Shown here piece by piece: positions 47,081 through 58,373 of a stretch of 64,000 nt of DNA (position 1 is its first letter; every line of letters begins with the position of its first letter). The stretch lies in the NCBI RefSeq assembly GCF_013375535.1, contig NZ_JABXJG010000001.1, positions 1,240,001 to 1,304,000 on the forward strand, given 5' to 3'. The DNA comes from Sphingobium sp. 15-1 (GTDB lineage: Bacteria > Pseudomonadota > Alphaproteobacteria > Sphingomonadales > Sphingomonadaceae). Position numbers and translations under genes: made by a program. Under the pieces are notes generated by a model. The model had not been told where the DNA came from. It did not search any database and was given only the letters and a program-made list of their open reading frames with translations.

Positions 47081-47824
47081 GTGGAATCAAAGGCTATGAA
47101 ATCAATGTTTGCCCTGGCCGCCCTTGGCGCCGCCCTGCCCGTTGCGGCGGTCGCGCAGACCAGCGTCACCATCGCGGAAACCGCGCCGATCGTAACGTTG
47201 AACGTTACGGAAACCGTGGAAGCCGCGCCGGATGTGGCGACGGTCGGCACCGGCGTCCAGACCCGCGCCCAGACCGCCGCGCAGGCCATGCGCGACAATG
47301 CGGCGCAGATGGACAAGCTGATCGCCGCGCTGGTGAAGGCGGGAATCCCAAAGAAGGACATCCAGACCAGCGGCATCAATCTGAGCGCGCAATATGATTA
47401 TAGCAATCGGGACGGGCAGCCCTCTGGGCCGCGCTTCATCGGCTATGAGGCGTCGAACCAGCTTTCGGTGAAGCTGCGCGAGATCAAGAAGGTCGGGACG
47501 CTGCTCGACACGATGGTGGAGGCTGGCGCGACCAATGTGAACGGGCCGAGCTTCTCGATCAGCGATCCTACGCCGATGCTGGCGCAGGCGCGGGCGGCGG
47601 CGTTGAAGACGGCCAGGGCGCAGGCGGATTTCTACGCGCAGGCGGCGGGTTATCGCTCGGCGCGGCTGGTGTCGCTGGCGGAGAGCAACAGCGGCGGCCA
47701 GCCGCCCATGCCGATGATGGTGAGAGCGCAGTTCAAGGCCGACGCCGCACCCGCCACGCCGGTCGAGCCGGGGCAGGTCGGGTCTTCGGTGACGCTGACG
47801 GTGCAGTACGCGCTGGAGAAATAG
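47081..47824 (+). CDS. SIMPL-domain (DUF541) periplasmic protein
   Basis: A 247-residue exported protein. The signal peptide MKSMFALAALGAALPVAAVAQ is preceded by five residues if the GTG at 47081 is used; that start has GAGGAG eight bases upstream, whereas ATG 47096 has only a weak site. The SIMPL domain shows LNVTETVEAAPDVATVGTGV, KAGIPKKDIQTSGI and SISDPTPMLAQARAAAL. The family (for example YggE) is linked to oxidative stress, mechanism unknown. Confidence 0.9.
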   Translation: MESKAMKSMFALAALGAALPVAAVAQTSVTIAETAPIVTLNVTETVEAAPDVATVGTGVQTRAQTAAQAMRDNAAQMDKLIAALVKAGIPKKDIQTSGINLSAQYDYSNRDGQPSGPRFIGYEASNQLSVKLREIKKVGTLLDTMVEAGATNVNGPSFSISDPTPMLAQARAAALKTARAQADFYAQAAGYRSARLVSLAESNSGGQPPMPMMVRAQFKADAAPATPVEPGQVGSSVTLTVQYALEK

Positions 47825-47868
47825 GCGGCGAAGCGGCGGTTTTTGGTTATCGGGTGCCGTTAAAGCCG

Positions 47869-47957
47869 CCGTGCTCCTGCGCGGGCAGGAGCCCAGTCCT
47901 GCCCTTAGTGGATCATCGCATCGTCCGAACTGGGCTCCTGCCTGCGCAGGAGCACGG
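47869..47957. repeat. Inverted repeat R1, copy 5 (long form, 89 bp)
   Basis: Arms starting CCGTGCTCCTGCGCGGG with the complement at the right; centre contains TTAGTGGATCATCGCATCG. It separates the SIMPL gene from the PepSY-like gene. Confidence 0.92.
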
Positions 47958-48047
47958 TTCACCTGAAGGCGCACATCGATGTCAGCCATCCCCCTACCCC
48001 CATTCACCACCTGTTCAATGCTGCGCGGCTATGCCAAGGTCATGACG

Positions 48048-48356
48048 ATGAAGCGGTTCAGACTGATTGCAGGCCTGGGAGCCATGGCGGCGCTTTTCGT
48101 CGTGAATCCCGCCGCTTATGCCAGCAGCCAGCGCGACGAGCAGGATGCTGCGCGCCGCGCCATGCTGGACGGCCAGGTCATGCCCTTTTCCGTCATCAAG
48201 CGCCGGGTCGACGCCGCCATGGGCGGGGCGACCTATCTGGGCAGCGAATTCAACCCCTCCTCCAACCGCTATCGCCTGAAATATGTGAAAGACGGCAAGG
48301 TGGTATGGGTTGATGCGGACGGTCGCACGGGCGATATAATCGGCTGGGCGCGCTGA
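48048..48356 (+). CDS. Small exported PepSY-like protein
   Basis: A 102-residue protein with signal peptide (MKRFRLIAGLGAMAALFVVN, cleavage near AYA-SS). The mature part has MPFSVIKRRVDAAMGGATYLG and RYRLKYVKDGKVVWVDADG, the beta-rich pattern of PepSY-like domains. ATG 48048 has AAGG eight bases upstream; ATG 48042 is the alternative. It lies 36 bases upstream of a two-component system, as PepSY proteins often do, possibly as an accessory or target. Confidence 0.82.
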   Translation: MKRFRLIAGLGAMAALFVVNPAAYASSQRDEQDAARRAMLDGQVMPFSVIKRRVDAAMGGATYLGSEFNPSSNRYRLKYVKDGKVVWVDADGRTGDIIGWAR

Positions 48357-48392
48357 GCGCGCCTATGGGCATAACAAGAGAAACGAGGCCAT

Positions 48393-49058
48393 ATGCGTCT
48401 GCTGATCGTCGAAGATGAACCTAGCCTCGGGCAACAGCTCCGCAACACGCTGGAGGGCGCGGGCTATGCCGTGGATCTGGCCGACGATGGCGAGGACGGG
48501 CATTTTCTGGGCGCGACCGAAAGCTATGATGCGGTGGTACTGGACCTGGGCCTGCCGACCATCGACGGGCTGACCGTGCTCGACCGCTGGCGCAAGGAAG
48601 GGCGCGGCTTTCCGGTGCTGGTGCTGACGGCGCGGGATAGCTGGTCGGACAAGGTGGCCGGGCTGGACGCGGGCGCGGACGACTATCTCGCCAAGCCGTT
48701 TCAGAGCGAGGAGCTGATCGCCCGGCTGCGCGCCCTGATCCGCCGCGCTTCGGGCAATGCGTCGAGCGAGCTGACGGCGGGCGATGTGCGGCTGGACACC
48801 CGGTCGGGCAAGGTGACGCTGAAGGGCGAGCCGGTGAAGCTGACCGCGCAGGAATATAAGCTGCTGTCCTACCTGCTCCACCACAAGGGCAAGGTGGTGA
48901 GCCGCACCGAATTGATCGAGCATATCTACGATCAGGATTTCGACCGCGATTCCAACACGATAGAGGTGTTCGTGACGCGCATCCGCAAGAAGCTGGGCGC
49001 GGACGTCATCACGACGATTCGCGGCCTGGGCTACAGCCTCGACGAACCGGGCCGCTAA
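48393..49058 (+). CDS. OmpR/PhoP-type response regulator
   Basis: A 221-residue regulator: receiver domain (LLIVEDEPSLG, phospho-acceptor Asp in AVVLDLGLPTIDG, Lys in DDYLAKPF) and winged-helix DNA-binding domain (LTAQEYKLLSYLLHHKG, SNTIEVFVTRIRKKLG, IRGLGYSLD). The closest pattern is PhoP/QseB. The histidine kinase follows after 108 bases that hold repeat R3, which is unusual inside such a pair. Confidence 0.94.
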   Translation: MRLLIVEDEPSLGQQLRNTLEGAGYAVDLADDGEDGHFLGATESYDAVVLDLGLPTIDGLTVLDRWRKEGRGFPVLVLTARDSWSDKVAGLDAGADDYLAKPFQSEELIARLRALIRRASGNASSELTAGDVRLDTRSGKVTLKGEPVKLTAQEYKLLSYLLHHKGKVVSRTELIEHIYDQDFDRDSNTIEVFVTRIRKKLGADVITTIRGLGYSLDEPGR

Positions 49059-49064
49059 CACCAA

Positions 49065-49149
49065 CCTCCGTTCGGGCTGAGCATGTCGAAGCCCTGTTCT
49101 TCCTTTCAAAGAAAGTACAGCCCTTCGACAAGCTCAGGGCGAACGGAGG
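49065..49149. repeat. Inverted repeat R3, copy 2
   Basis: An 85-bp hairpin with ends CCTCCGTTCGGGCTGAGC and its near complement; the centre has TTTCAAAGAAAG. It is placed between a response regulator and its kinase. Copy 1 is at 30262-30340. Confidence 0.85.
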
Positions 49150-49166
49150 TGGGTGTTCAAACCCCG

Positions 49167-50528
49167 ATGACCGACCCCCATTCCCCCATCACGGTCCATT
49201 CCACCGGATCGCTGAGCCGCCGCATGATCGGCATCGCGGCGCTGTGGATCAGCCTGCTGCTGCTGGGCGGCGGTCTGGCGCTGGACCGGGTGCTGTCCGA
49301 CGCGATCACGCGCAATTTCGACGACGGGATGAACTATGTCCTGACCGCCATGATCGCATCGGCGGAGATCGGGCCGGACGGCGAAGTGCTGTTCAACCGC
49401 GAACCCGCCGACCAGCGTTTTCTGGAACCCAATAGCGGCATTTATTACCAGATCAGCGGCAAGGGGCATGAGGATTGGCGATCCCGTTCGCTTTGGGACC
49501 GGGCACTCAAGGTGAAGCCGGAGCATCAGGACGATGCCCCGCATATTTACGACAGCAACCAGTTCCCCGGCGAGGATCTGCGCATCCTGGAACGCAGCAT
49601 CATCCTGCCGGGATCGAACACGCGCTGGATGTTCATGGTGGCGCAGGCGCGCGCGGGACTGGACGCGCAGATCAGGACGCTGCGATCGACCCTGTTCCAA
49701 AGTTTCGCGCTGCTGGCGCTGGGGCTGATCGTGCTGGCGACGTTGCAGACCATTTACGGGCTGCGCCCCTTGCGCAAGGTGCGGCATGAGATCGTGCGGA
49801 TGCGAGCGGGCGAGAAGAATCGGGTGACCGAGCCAATGCCCGCCGAAGTGCTGCCGATGGTTGAGGAGCTGAACGCCCTGCTCGCCCATAATGAAAGGCA
49901 GGCGGAGGAGGCGCGGACTCATGCGGGCAATCTTGCCCACGCGCTCAAGACGCCGCTGACGGTCATCATGAACGCCGCCACCGCGCAATCGCCCGACCTG
50001 GGCGATACGGTGATCCGCGAGGCGACGACGATGCGACGGCAGGTCGATCATCATCTGGCGCGGGCGCGGGCAGTCGGCCGGCGCGGCGCGGCGCACAGCC
50101 GGGCAGAGGTCTGGACCAGCCTGGAGGCGGTGGAACGGGCGGTCCAGCGGCTCTATCCTGAGGTCCGGATCGACATGGATGGCGTGAAGGACGCCGCCGT
50201 CCGGGTCGAGCGGCAGGATCTGGACGAGATGCTGGGCAATCTGATCGAGAATGCCGCCAAATATGGCGGCGGCAGCGTGTTCGCGACGGTCGGGCGCAAG
50301 GGAACGATGGTCGAGATACTGGTCGAGGATGACGGCGCGGGCATTCCGCAAGCGGACCGCATGCGCATTTTCGACCGGGGCGTGAGGCTCGATTCGGGGA
50401 AGCCGGGGACGGGCCTGGGCCTCGCCATCGTGCGGGACGTCGCGGAAATCTATGGCGGGTCGGTCGCGCTGGAGGAAAGCGAGGATCTGGGCGGCGTGCT
50501 GGTGCGGCTGCGGCTGCCCGCGGCCTGA
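49167..50528 (+). CDS. PhoQ-type sensor histidine kinase
   Basis: A 453-residue membrane sensor from ATG 49167 (MTDPHSPITV); the longer open frame upstream is repeat R3. Helix 1 (MIGIAALWISLLLLGGGLAL), a periplasmic sensor of about 130 residues, helix 2 (SFALLALGLIVLATLQTIYG), HAMP-like region, phospho-acceptor His in GNLAHALKTPLTV, and an ATPase domain (NLIENAAKYGGG, GTGLGLAIVRDVA). Pairs with the preceding regulator. Its stop overlaps the DUF454 start (TGATG). Confidence 0.93.
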   Translation: MTDPHSPITVHSTGSLSRRMIGIAALWISLLLLGGGLALDRVLSDAITRNFDDGMNYVLTAMIASAEIGPDGEVLFNREPADQRFLEPNSGIYYQISGKGHEDWRSRSLWDRALKVKPEHQDDAPHIYDSNQFPGEDLRILERSIILPGSNTRWMFMVAQARAGLDAQIRTLRSTLFQSFALLALGLIVLATLQTIYGLRPLRKVRHEIVRMRAGEKNRVTEPMPAEVLPMVEELNALLAHNERQAEEARTHAGNLAHALKTPLTVIMNAATAQSPDLGDTVIREATTMRRQVDHHLARARAVGRRGAAHSRAEVWTSLEAVERAVQRLYPEVRIDMDGVKDAAVRVERQDLDEMLGNLIENAAKYGGGSVFATVGRKGTMVEILVEDDGAGIPQADRMRIFDRGVRLDSGKPGTGLGLAIVRDVAEIYGGSVALEESEDLGGVLVRLRLPAA

Positions 50529-50881
50529 TGCTGCGGCATTTCTATCTGATTTGCGGGTTTTCATCGCTCGGGCTGGGGGCAATCGGGGCTTTTCTGCCGC
50601 TGTTGCCCACTGTGCCGTTCATGATCCTGGCGGCCTTCTGCTTTGCGCGATCGAGCCCGGCATTGGAGGCGCGGCTGCTGGAGCATCGCCATTTCGGGCC
50701 GCATATCCGGCGCTGGCGGGAAAAGGGCGCGATCAGCCGGCGGGGGAAGAAGGCGGCGTTGGCGGCTTTTGCGTTCAGCGTGGTGCTGGCGCTACTGTTT
50801 TCGCCTTTTCCCTGGTGGCTGATCCCGGTTGCGGCTGCTTTGACGGGCGGAACATGGATCTGGACGCGGCCGGAAGCCTGA
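50528..50881 (+). CDS. DUF454 (YbaN-like) membrane protein
   Basis: A 117-residue inner-membrane protein. The N-terminal LGAIGAFLPLLPTVPFMILAAFCFARSS pattern (given here in part) and HRHFGPHIRRWREKGAI are typical of the YbaN/DUF454 family, whose function is unknown. It overlaps the kinase stop codon and so is part of the two-component operon. Confidence 0.9.
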   Translation: MLRHFYLICGFSSLGLGAIGAFLPLLPTVPFMILAAFCFARSSPALEARLLEHRHFGPHIRRWREKGAISRRGKKAALAAFAFSVVLALLFSPFPWWLIPVAAALTGGTWIWTRPEA

Positions 50882-51242
50882 AATGCGACATGCGCATGTG
50901 CAGGCGGGAAGCTGGCGGGGTGGGTAAATTCAGGGCTTGCCGGATTGATTGATTTGGGTGGTTGGCGGACCGTCTGCTCCTTGAAGCAAAACGTGCTCCT
51001 GCGAAGGCAGGAGCCCAGTTCAGACGGTGCGATGATTTACTGAGGACAGGCCTGGGCTCCTGCCTTCGCAGGAGCACGGCGCGCTTAACGGCAGCTATTG
51101 GCCATTTCCTGTCATTCCAAATTTCTCCACGCCACCAGTTGAGAAGGCAGGACTGCACTCTCCCACGCCATTTGTCTCGTTCGAGCGCCCTCGCAGGAGT
51201 GCGGCGCATCTCCTCTTCGATCCGAACCGAACTTAACGTCGC
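50882..51242. other. Gene-free stretch with repeat R1 copy 6
   Basis: Between DUF454 and the 3' end of phaZ (convergent). Contains the R1 copy at 50992-51079. A degenerate flank, GGCGGACCGTCTGCTCCTTG (50965 onward), is matched in reverse complement next to copy 3 near 36527-36549. Nothing else is seen. Confidence 0.6.
50992..51079. repeat. Inverted repeat R1, copy 6 (long form, 88 bp, opposite orientation)
   Basis: Arms as in the other copies. The centre (TCAGACGGTGCGATGATTTA) is the reverse complement of the centres of copies 3, 4, 5 and 7, so this copy is inverted relative to them. Confidence 0.92.
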
Positions 51243-52475
51243 TCAGTTCATCGCCAGGATCATGTTCCGCACCTGCGGATAGACCTGCTTTTCCCATTTG
51301 CTGCCGGAGAACACGCCATAATGACCGACGCCCGGCTGGAGATGATGGCGCTTCAGATGCGGGCGCAGGCCGGTGCAAAGCGCGTGCGCCGCCGCCGTCT
51401 GGCCCACGGCGCAGACATCGTCCTTCTCGCCCTCCACCGTCAGCAGGGCGGTGTTGCGGATGGCGCCCGGATTGACCTTGCGCCCGCGATAGGTGAGTTC
51501 GCCCTTCGCCAGCAAGGTCCGCTGGAACACCTTGTCCACGGTTTCCAGGTAGAATTCCGCTGTCATGTCGAGCACGGCGAAATATTCCTTGTAGAAGGTC
51601 TTGATCCTGTCGGCCTCGATCTCCTTGCCATCGGCCAGCAGTTGATACAATTCGCGATGCGCCGCGCCGTGCCGGTCCATGTTCATCGACATGAAGGCGG
51701 AAAGCTGGAGAAAACCGGGATAGACGCGCCGGCCGCGCCCGGCATAGCGCATCGGCACCATGCTGATCAGATTTTCCTCGAACCATTCGATCGACTGATC
51801 ATTGGCGAGTTCGTTGACCACCGTGGGCGCGGCGCGCGTGTCGATCGGCCCGCCCATCAGCGTCATGGAGCGCGGGGTCGCGGGGTCCTTGTCCTCCGCC
51901 ATGATCGACACCGCCGCCATCGCCGGAACGCAGGGCTGGCACACCGACACCAGATGCGATCCCGGACCCAGTTCCTGCATGAAGGTCATGATATAGTCGA
52001 CATAATCGTCGAAACCGAAGCGCCCGGCGCTCAGCGGCACGTCGCGGGCGTTCTTCCAGTCGGTGATGTAGACGTCATGGTCGCGGAGCAGGGTCTGGCA
52101 GGTGTTGCGCAGCAAGGTCGCGAAATGGCCGGACATGGGCGCTACCACCAGCACCTTGGGCTGGGCGGTCTCCACATCGTCCTTGGCGAAGTGCAGCAGA
52201 TCACCGAAGGGCAGCTCCAGCGCCACTTCCTCCCGCACCGCGACCACCGCATTGCCGCTACGCACTTCCGTAATGCCATAGGCCGGGCGGCGATGCGTCA
52301 GCTTCGCGCCCTGGAACACGTCCATCAGGGCGAACATGCGGCGCGGCATGGCCCAATCCGCCGCCGGACCCATCCTGTCCTTGAACGAAAGAGCGATCTG
52401 AGCGCCAAAACGCGCCGGGGCCATCATGTCGTTCCAGGCCTGATAGCCGCTATATAGCATCATCATCTTGCTCAA
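51243..52475 (-). CDS. phaZ: Intracellular polyhydroxybutyrate depolymerase
   Basis: A 410-residue alpha/beta-fold enzyme that mobilises PHB granules. It shows the lipase-box-like motif of intracellular depolymerases with a Cys nucleophile: Cys179 in VSVCQPCVPAMA, equivalent by motif to the catalytic Cys of Ralstonia PhaZa1. APMSGHFATLLR supplies the oxyanion region and the late PGVGHYGVFSG the catalytic His. No phaC or phasin gene is in the window. It is divergent from the GST gene. Confidence 0.94.
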   Translation of the reverse strand: MSKMMMLYSGYQAWNDMMAPARFGAQIALSFKDRMGPAADWAMPRRMFALMDVFQGAKLTHRRPAYGITEVRSGNAVVAVREEVALELPFGDLLHFAKDDVETAQPKVLVVAPMSGHFATLLRNTCQTLLRDHDVYITDWKNARDVPLSAGRFGFDDYVDYIMTFMQELGPGSHLVSVCQPCVPAMAAVSIMAEDKDPATPRSMTLMGGPIDTRAAPTVVNELANDQSIEWFEENLISMVPMRYAGRGRRVYPGFLQLSAFMSMNMDRHGAAHRELYQLLADGKEIEADRIKTFYKEYFAVLDMTAEFYLETVDKVFQRTLLAKGELTYRGRKVNPGAIRNTALLTVEGEKDDVCAVGQTAAAHALCTGLRPHLKRHHLQPGVGHYGVFSGSKWEKQVYPQVRNMILAMN

Positions 52476-52511
52476 ACGCGTCCTAAGCTCTTCCGGTACC
52501 GATTCGGTCCG

Positions 52512-52530
52512 CTGTATAATCGTTATACAG
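52512..52530. promoter_or_regulatory. 19-bp perfect palindrome between phaZ and GST
   Basis: CTGTATAA-TCG-TTATACAG, a symmetrical site in the 116-bp divergent intergenic region. It contains TATAAT on the plus strand, so it may overlap a -10 box. Shape and AT content fit an operator of a TetR- or GntR-like repressor, which I cannot identify. Confidence 0.55.
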
Positions 52531-52591
52531 GTTTTCCATATTGCACCGCATCATGATTAATGAAACATAGGAAGCAAGCGGGAGGATTGCC

Positions 52592-53248
52592 ATGGCCGAC
52601 GCAGAATTGACCATTTCCAGCAAGACTTATTCGTCCTGGTCCCTTCGCGGATGGCTGTTGTGCCGCCTGGCGGGTCTGAAAGTCGTCGAAAAGACGATCG
52701 CCCTCAACGATCCTGAAAACAGGGCGGAATTGCTGCTCCTGTCGCCTTCGGTGCTGGTGCCGCGGCTGACCCATGAGGGGGCGAGTGTATGGGATACGCT
52801 CGCAATCGCGGAATATCTGCATGAGCTTTATCCGCATGCCGGCCTGTATCCGGCGGACCGGATCGCCCGCGCGCATTGCCGGTCGGTTTCGGGTGAAATT
52901 CATTCGGGCTTCATCAATCTGCGGTCCGCCCTGCCCATGAACCTGAAGGTGCGGCATGAGAAATTCCCTGTCTTTTCAGGCGCCAAGCAGGATATAGAGC
53001 GGATCGAGGAGATTTGGACCGAATGTCTGAGCGCCTATGGCGGGCCCTGGCTGTTCGGAGAGCAGCCGACCGTGGCCGATGCGATGTTTGCCCCGGTGGC
53101 GCAGCGTTTCCTGACCTATGCCGTGGCGCTGTCGGCCAAATCCGCCGCCTATTGCAACTGGAGCAACGACTGGGACCTGATGCGCGAATGGATCGACGCC
53201 GCGCGCAAGGAGAAGGATGAAGTCGAAGAGCTGGAAGTCGAGTTTTAG
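52592..53248 (+). CDS. Glutathione S-transferase-family protein
   Basis: A 218-residue GST: an N-terminal thioredoxin-like domain (LTISSKTYSSWSLRGWLLCRLAG, shown in part) and a helical C-terminal domain (WLFGEQPTVADAMFAPVA). The TYSSWSLR pattern with Ser near the N-terminus places it with a proteobacterial subgroup of GSTs of unknown substrate. GGGAGGA lies before the ATG. Its stop overlaps by four bases the stop of the convergent amidotransferase gene. Confidence 0.92.
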   Translation: MADAELTISSKTYSSWSLRGWLLCRLAGLKVVEKTIALNDPENRAELLLLSPSVLVPRLTHEGASVWDTLAIAEYLHELYPHAGLYPADRIARAHCRSVSGEIHSGFINLRSALPMNLKVRHEKFPVFSGAKQDIERIEEIWTECLSAYGGPWLFGEQPTVADAMFAPVAQRFLTYAVALSAKSAAYCNWSNDWDLMREWIDAARKEKDEVEELEVEF

Positions 53249-53946
53249 CGCTCGATTCCGTTCAACCATTCGGCAATCATCGCGCGCCCGGCGGCGACGG
53301 CGCCGGGGCCATGATCGGCATGATCCTGCCGCAGCGCAATGCCGCATTGCTTCGCTATGTCGAGATCGGCCCAGAAATGAGTCAGCCAGTCCTCGAAACG
53401 CGGGTCTTCGCCCATTTCCGCGTGGAATTGCAGCGCGAGCAGGTTGCGTCCCCGGCGGAACGCCTGATGCGCGTAATTTTCGGTCGAGGCGAGCAGGTCG
53501 ACACCGGCGGGCAGGTCGAATGTGTCGCTGTGCCAGTGGAGCACGGGCACGTCCCGCAAGTGCCGAAGCGGCGAATCGGCCCCTGCCCGGTTCAGCGTGA
53601 CCGGCGCGAAGCCCAGTTCCATGTGGCCGCCGGGATAGACGTGCGCGCCCAGCGCGGCGGCGATCATCTGGCTGCCCAGGCAGACGCCCAGCGTCGGCAG
53701 ATCCTGTTCCAGCCGGGCGGCGAGCTTTTCGATCTGGAGCGGAATCCAGGGGTGGAGGTCCTGTTCATAGACGCCCATCGGGCCGCCCATCATGATCAGC
53801 AGGTCCGGAGTGCAGAGGTCGACATCGGCAAAGTCCGCGCTGGCGACGTCGACCCGCTCGATCGCATAGTCAGCGGCCTCTATCGGCTGGAGATAGCCAG
53901 CCGCTCCTTCGCGCGGCACATGACGGACGATCAGCGCTTTTTTCAT
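53245..53946 (-). CDS. Class I glutamine amidotransferase-like protein (GMP synthase-type domain)
   Basis: A 233-residue single GATase domain. Catalytic Cys in LGVCLGSQMIAAALGA, His and Glu in LQFHAEMGED; IMMGGPMGVYE shows the oxyanion region. Stand-alone members act as gamma-glutamyl hydrolases or supply ammonia to partners; no synthetase partner is adjacent. ATG 53946 (MKKALIVRHVPREG) is chosen over a much longer open frame that overlaps the gene upstream. Confidence 0.9.
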   Translation of the reverse strand: MKKALIVRHVPREGAAGYLQPIEAADYAIERVDVASADFADVDLCTPDLLIMMGGPMGVYEQDLHPWIPLQIEKLAARLEQDLPTLGVCLGSQMIAAALGAHVYPGGHMELGFAPVTLNRAGADSPLRHLRDVPVLHWHSDTFDLPAGVDLLASTENYAHQAFRRGRNLLALQFHAEMGEDPRFEDWLTHFWADLDIAKQCGIALRQDHADHGPGAVAAGRAMIAEWLNGIER

Positions 53947-54017
53947 CTCTACCGGCTTGGTAGCCAAATGAAACGCAGGCCGCCACCCCAGCCTTTCTTG
54001 GCTTTGCGAAATAATGG

Positions 54018-54257
54018 CTATGGGCGGGCGATGCGGATCAGCGTGACCATGCCGATCGCGAGCCAGACGATGTTGAGCACCATCGACGGAATGGCGCCGT
54101 GCCATCCTGTGTTGAGGATGAACAGCGCGGAGCCGAGCGCGTTCATCCATTGAAACAGGGCCGACTTGCCCGAGACGCGACCGCTCGACACGAGCAGATA
54201 GGCGCCCAGCACCAATAGCGCGCCCAGCCATCCGGCGATTTCGATGAGGATCGGCAA
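54018..54257 (-). CDS. Small CBU_0592-like membrane protein
   Basis: A 79-residue protein with three hydrophobic helices (GWLGALLVLGAYLLVSSGRV, LGSALFILNTGWHGAIPSMV, IVWLAIGMVTLIRI), of the type called CBU_0592 family; function unknown. The start is a TTG at 54257 with a clean GGAGG six bases upstream. The IS630 element begins only 30 bp upstream of the start codon, so its original promoter may have been displaced. Confidence 0.82.
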   Translation of the reverse strand: MPILIEIAGWLGALLVLGAYLLVSSGRVSGKSALFQWMNALGSALFILNTGWHGAIPSMVLNIVWLAIGMVTLIRIARP

Positions 54258-54286
54258 TCTATGCCTCCAAAGAAGGAACGATGATC

Positions 54287-55440
54287 TAGTGGATTGACCG
54301 GAACAAAAGAGTCCGATGGGGGATTCCCATCGGCTTGCTGGCGTGCGAGTCTGAGAGGATGCGCGATGGCATCACTTTCACCCTGTCCGCCGCCGACCGT
54401 CAGCGATTGTGCGACATTACAGCGGCCCCGCAGAGCCCGCAGAAGCACGTTTGGCGGGCCCGTATTGTGCTGCTGAGCGGCGATGGTCTGGGTACCTCGG
54501 CGATCATGGCCGCGACGGGCAAGTCCAAGACCTGCGTCTGGCGATGGCAGGAACGCTTCATGAACGAAGGCGTCGAGGGTCTGCTTCGCGATAAATCCCG
54601 TCCGCCCGGCAAGGCGCCGATCCCGCCCACGCATGTCGCCGAGATCGTCCGCCTGACGCATGAGCCGCCCCCGCACGAGGCGACCCACTGGACGTTGCGC
54701 GCCATGGCGAAGGTGGCTGGCGTTGCCGCCTCGACGGTGCAGGCGATCTGGAAGGCGCACGGTCTCAGCCCGCACCGCTGGCGCAGCTTCAAACTGTCGA
54801 ACGACCCGGCGTTTGCCGAGAAGCTCACCGAAATCGTCGGCCTCTATGTCGATCCGCCGGCTCATGCGGTGGTGCTGTCCGTCGATGAGAAGTCGCAAAT
54901 CCAGGCGCTCGACCGCACCCAGCCCGGCCTGCCGATGAAGAAGGGCCGCGCAGGCACCATGACCCATGATTACAAGCGGCACGGCACGACCACGCTGTTT
55001 GCCGCTCTCAATGTGCTGGACGGAACGGTCATCGGGCAGAACATGCAGCGCCATCGTCATCAGGAGTTCATCCGTTTCCTCAACCGTATCGAGCGCGAAG
55101 TGCCGGCGGACAAAGCGATCCACGTGATCCTCGACAACTATGCGACACACAAAAAGGACAAGGTCCAGCAATGGCTCGCCCGCCATCCGCGCTGGACCTT
55201 CCATTTCACGCCAACCTCCAGCTCATGGCTCAATGCCGTCGAGGGCTTCTTCGCCAAGCTGACCCGACGCCGGCTCAAACACGGGGTCTTCCATTCCCTC
55301 GTCGATCTCCAGGCCGCCATCAATCGCTTCATCCGCGAATACAACGCCGCAAACCCCAAACCCTTCATCTGGAAAGCCAATCCCGACGACATCATCGCAG
55401 CCCGAAACCGAGGGTTCCAAACGTTGGAATCAATCCACTA
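54287..55440 (+). mobile_element. Complete IS630-family insertion sequence
   Basis: About 1.15 kb between TA dinucleotides at 54287-54288 and 55439-55440, matching the TA target duplication of IS630/Tc1-mariner elements. The ends are short inverted repeats: CTAGTGGATTGA on the left and TCAATCCACTAG on the right. One transposase gene fills it. It is the only full insertion sequence in the window. Confidence 0.9.
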
Positions 55441-55441
55441 G
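54359..55441 (+). CDS. IS630-family transposase
   Basis: A 360-residue DDE transposase. The N-terminal helix-turn-helix (ATGKSKTCVWRWQERFMNEG) is followed by a second DNA-binding region and the catalytic triad: Asp in VVLSVDEKSQIQAL, Asp in IHVILDNYATHK and Glu in NAVEGFFAKLTRRRL. ATG 54359 is used; a TTG at 54335 would add eight residues. The stop TAG is formed by the right end of the element plus the TA duplication. The reading frame is intact, so it may be active. Confidence 0.93.
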   Translation: MRDGITFTLSAADRQRLCDITAAPQSPQKHVWRARIVLLSGDGLGTSAIMAATGKSKTCVWRWQERFMNEGVEGLLRDKSRPPGKAPIPPTHVAEIVRLTHEPPPHEATHWTLRAMAKVAGVAASTVQAIWKAHGLSPHRWRSFKLSNDPAFAEKLTEIVGLYVDPPAHAVVLSVDEKSQIQALDRTQPGLPMKKGRAGTMTHDYKRHGTTTLFAALNVLDGTVIGQNMQRHRHQEFIRFLNRIEREVPADKAIHVILDNYATHKKDKVQQWLARHPRWTFHFTPTSSSWLNAVEGFFAKLTRRRLKHGVFHSLVDLQAAINRFIREYNAANPKPFIWKANPDDIIAARNRGFQTLESIH

Positions 55442-55490
55442 GTTGTGAAATTTGGGGTTGTTTGGGTGGGAAGTGGACATTGAGTTGAAG

Positions 55491-55578
55491 CGTGTTCCTG
55501 CGAAGGCAGGAACCCAGTCCCGCCCGTAGTGGATCATCGCACCGTTTGAACTGGGCTCCTGCCTTCGCAGGAGCACGG
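55491..55578. repeat. Inverted repeat R1, copy 7 (long form, 88 bp)
   Basis: Arms with two matching-position changes (TTCCTG and GGAACC on the left) and a centre with GTAGTGGATCATCGCACCG. It lies about 50 bp beyond the IS630 element, in the 262-bp gap before acnA. Confidence 0.9.
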
Positions 55579-55643
55579 AGCGCCCAATGGCTGAGAATGT
55601 CTAAAACCGACCTCCATACGGCTTTTGCAATCTCCCCCTTCCC

Positions 55644-55678
55644 AAAGAAAAAGGGCTCCTGCCGCAGCAGAAGCCCTT
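55644..55678 (-). terminator. Rho-independent terminator of acnA
   Basis: On the minus strand AAGGGCTTCTGC pairs with GCAGGAGCCCTT around TGCG (one mismatch), followed by TTTCTTT. It stands 26 bases after the acnA stop. Confidence 0.85.
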
Positions 55679-55703
55679 TCCCCTAACTCAGTGCGTCAGC
55701 CGA

Positions 55704-58373
<2,670 letters not shown>

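Noticed and set aside
49083..49166. N-terminal extension of the PhoQ-type kinase
   Set aside because: It lies in repeat R3; the membrane-sensor start at 49167 is sufficient.
53947..54231. Long start of the amidotransferase gene overlapping the gene at 54018
   Set aside because: It would cover the coding sequence of the small membrane protein in another frame and lacks GATase sequence; ATG 53946 is the natural start.
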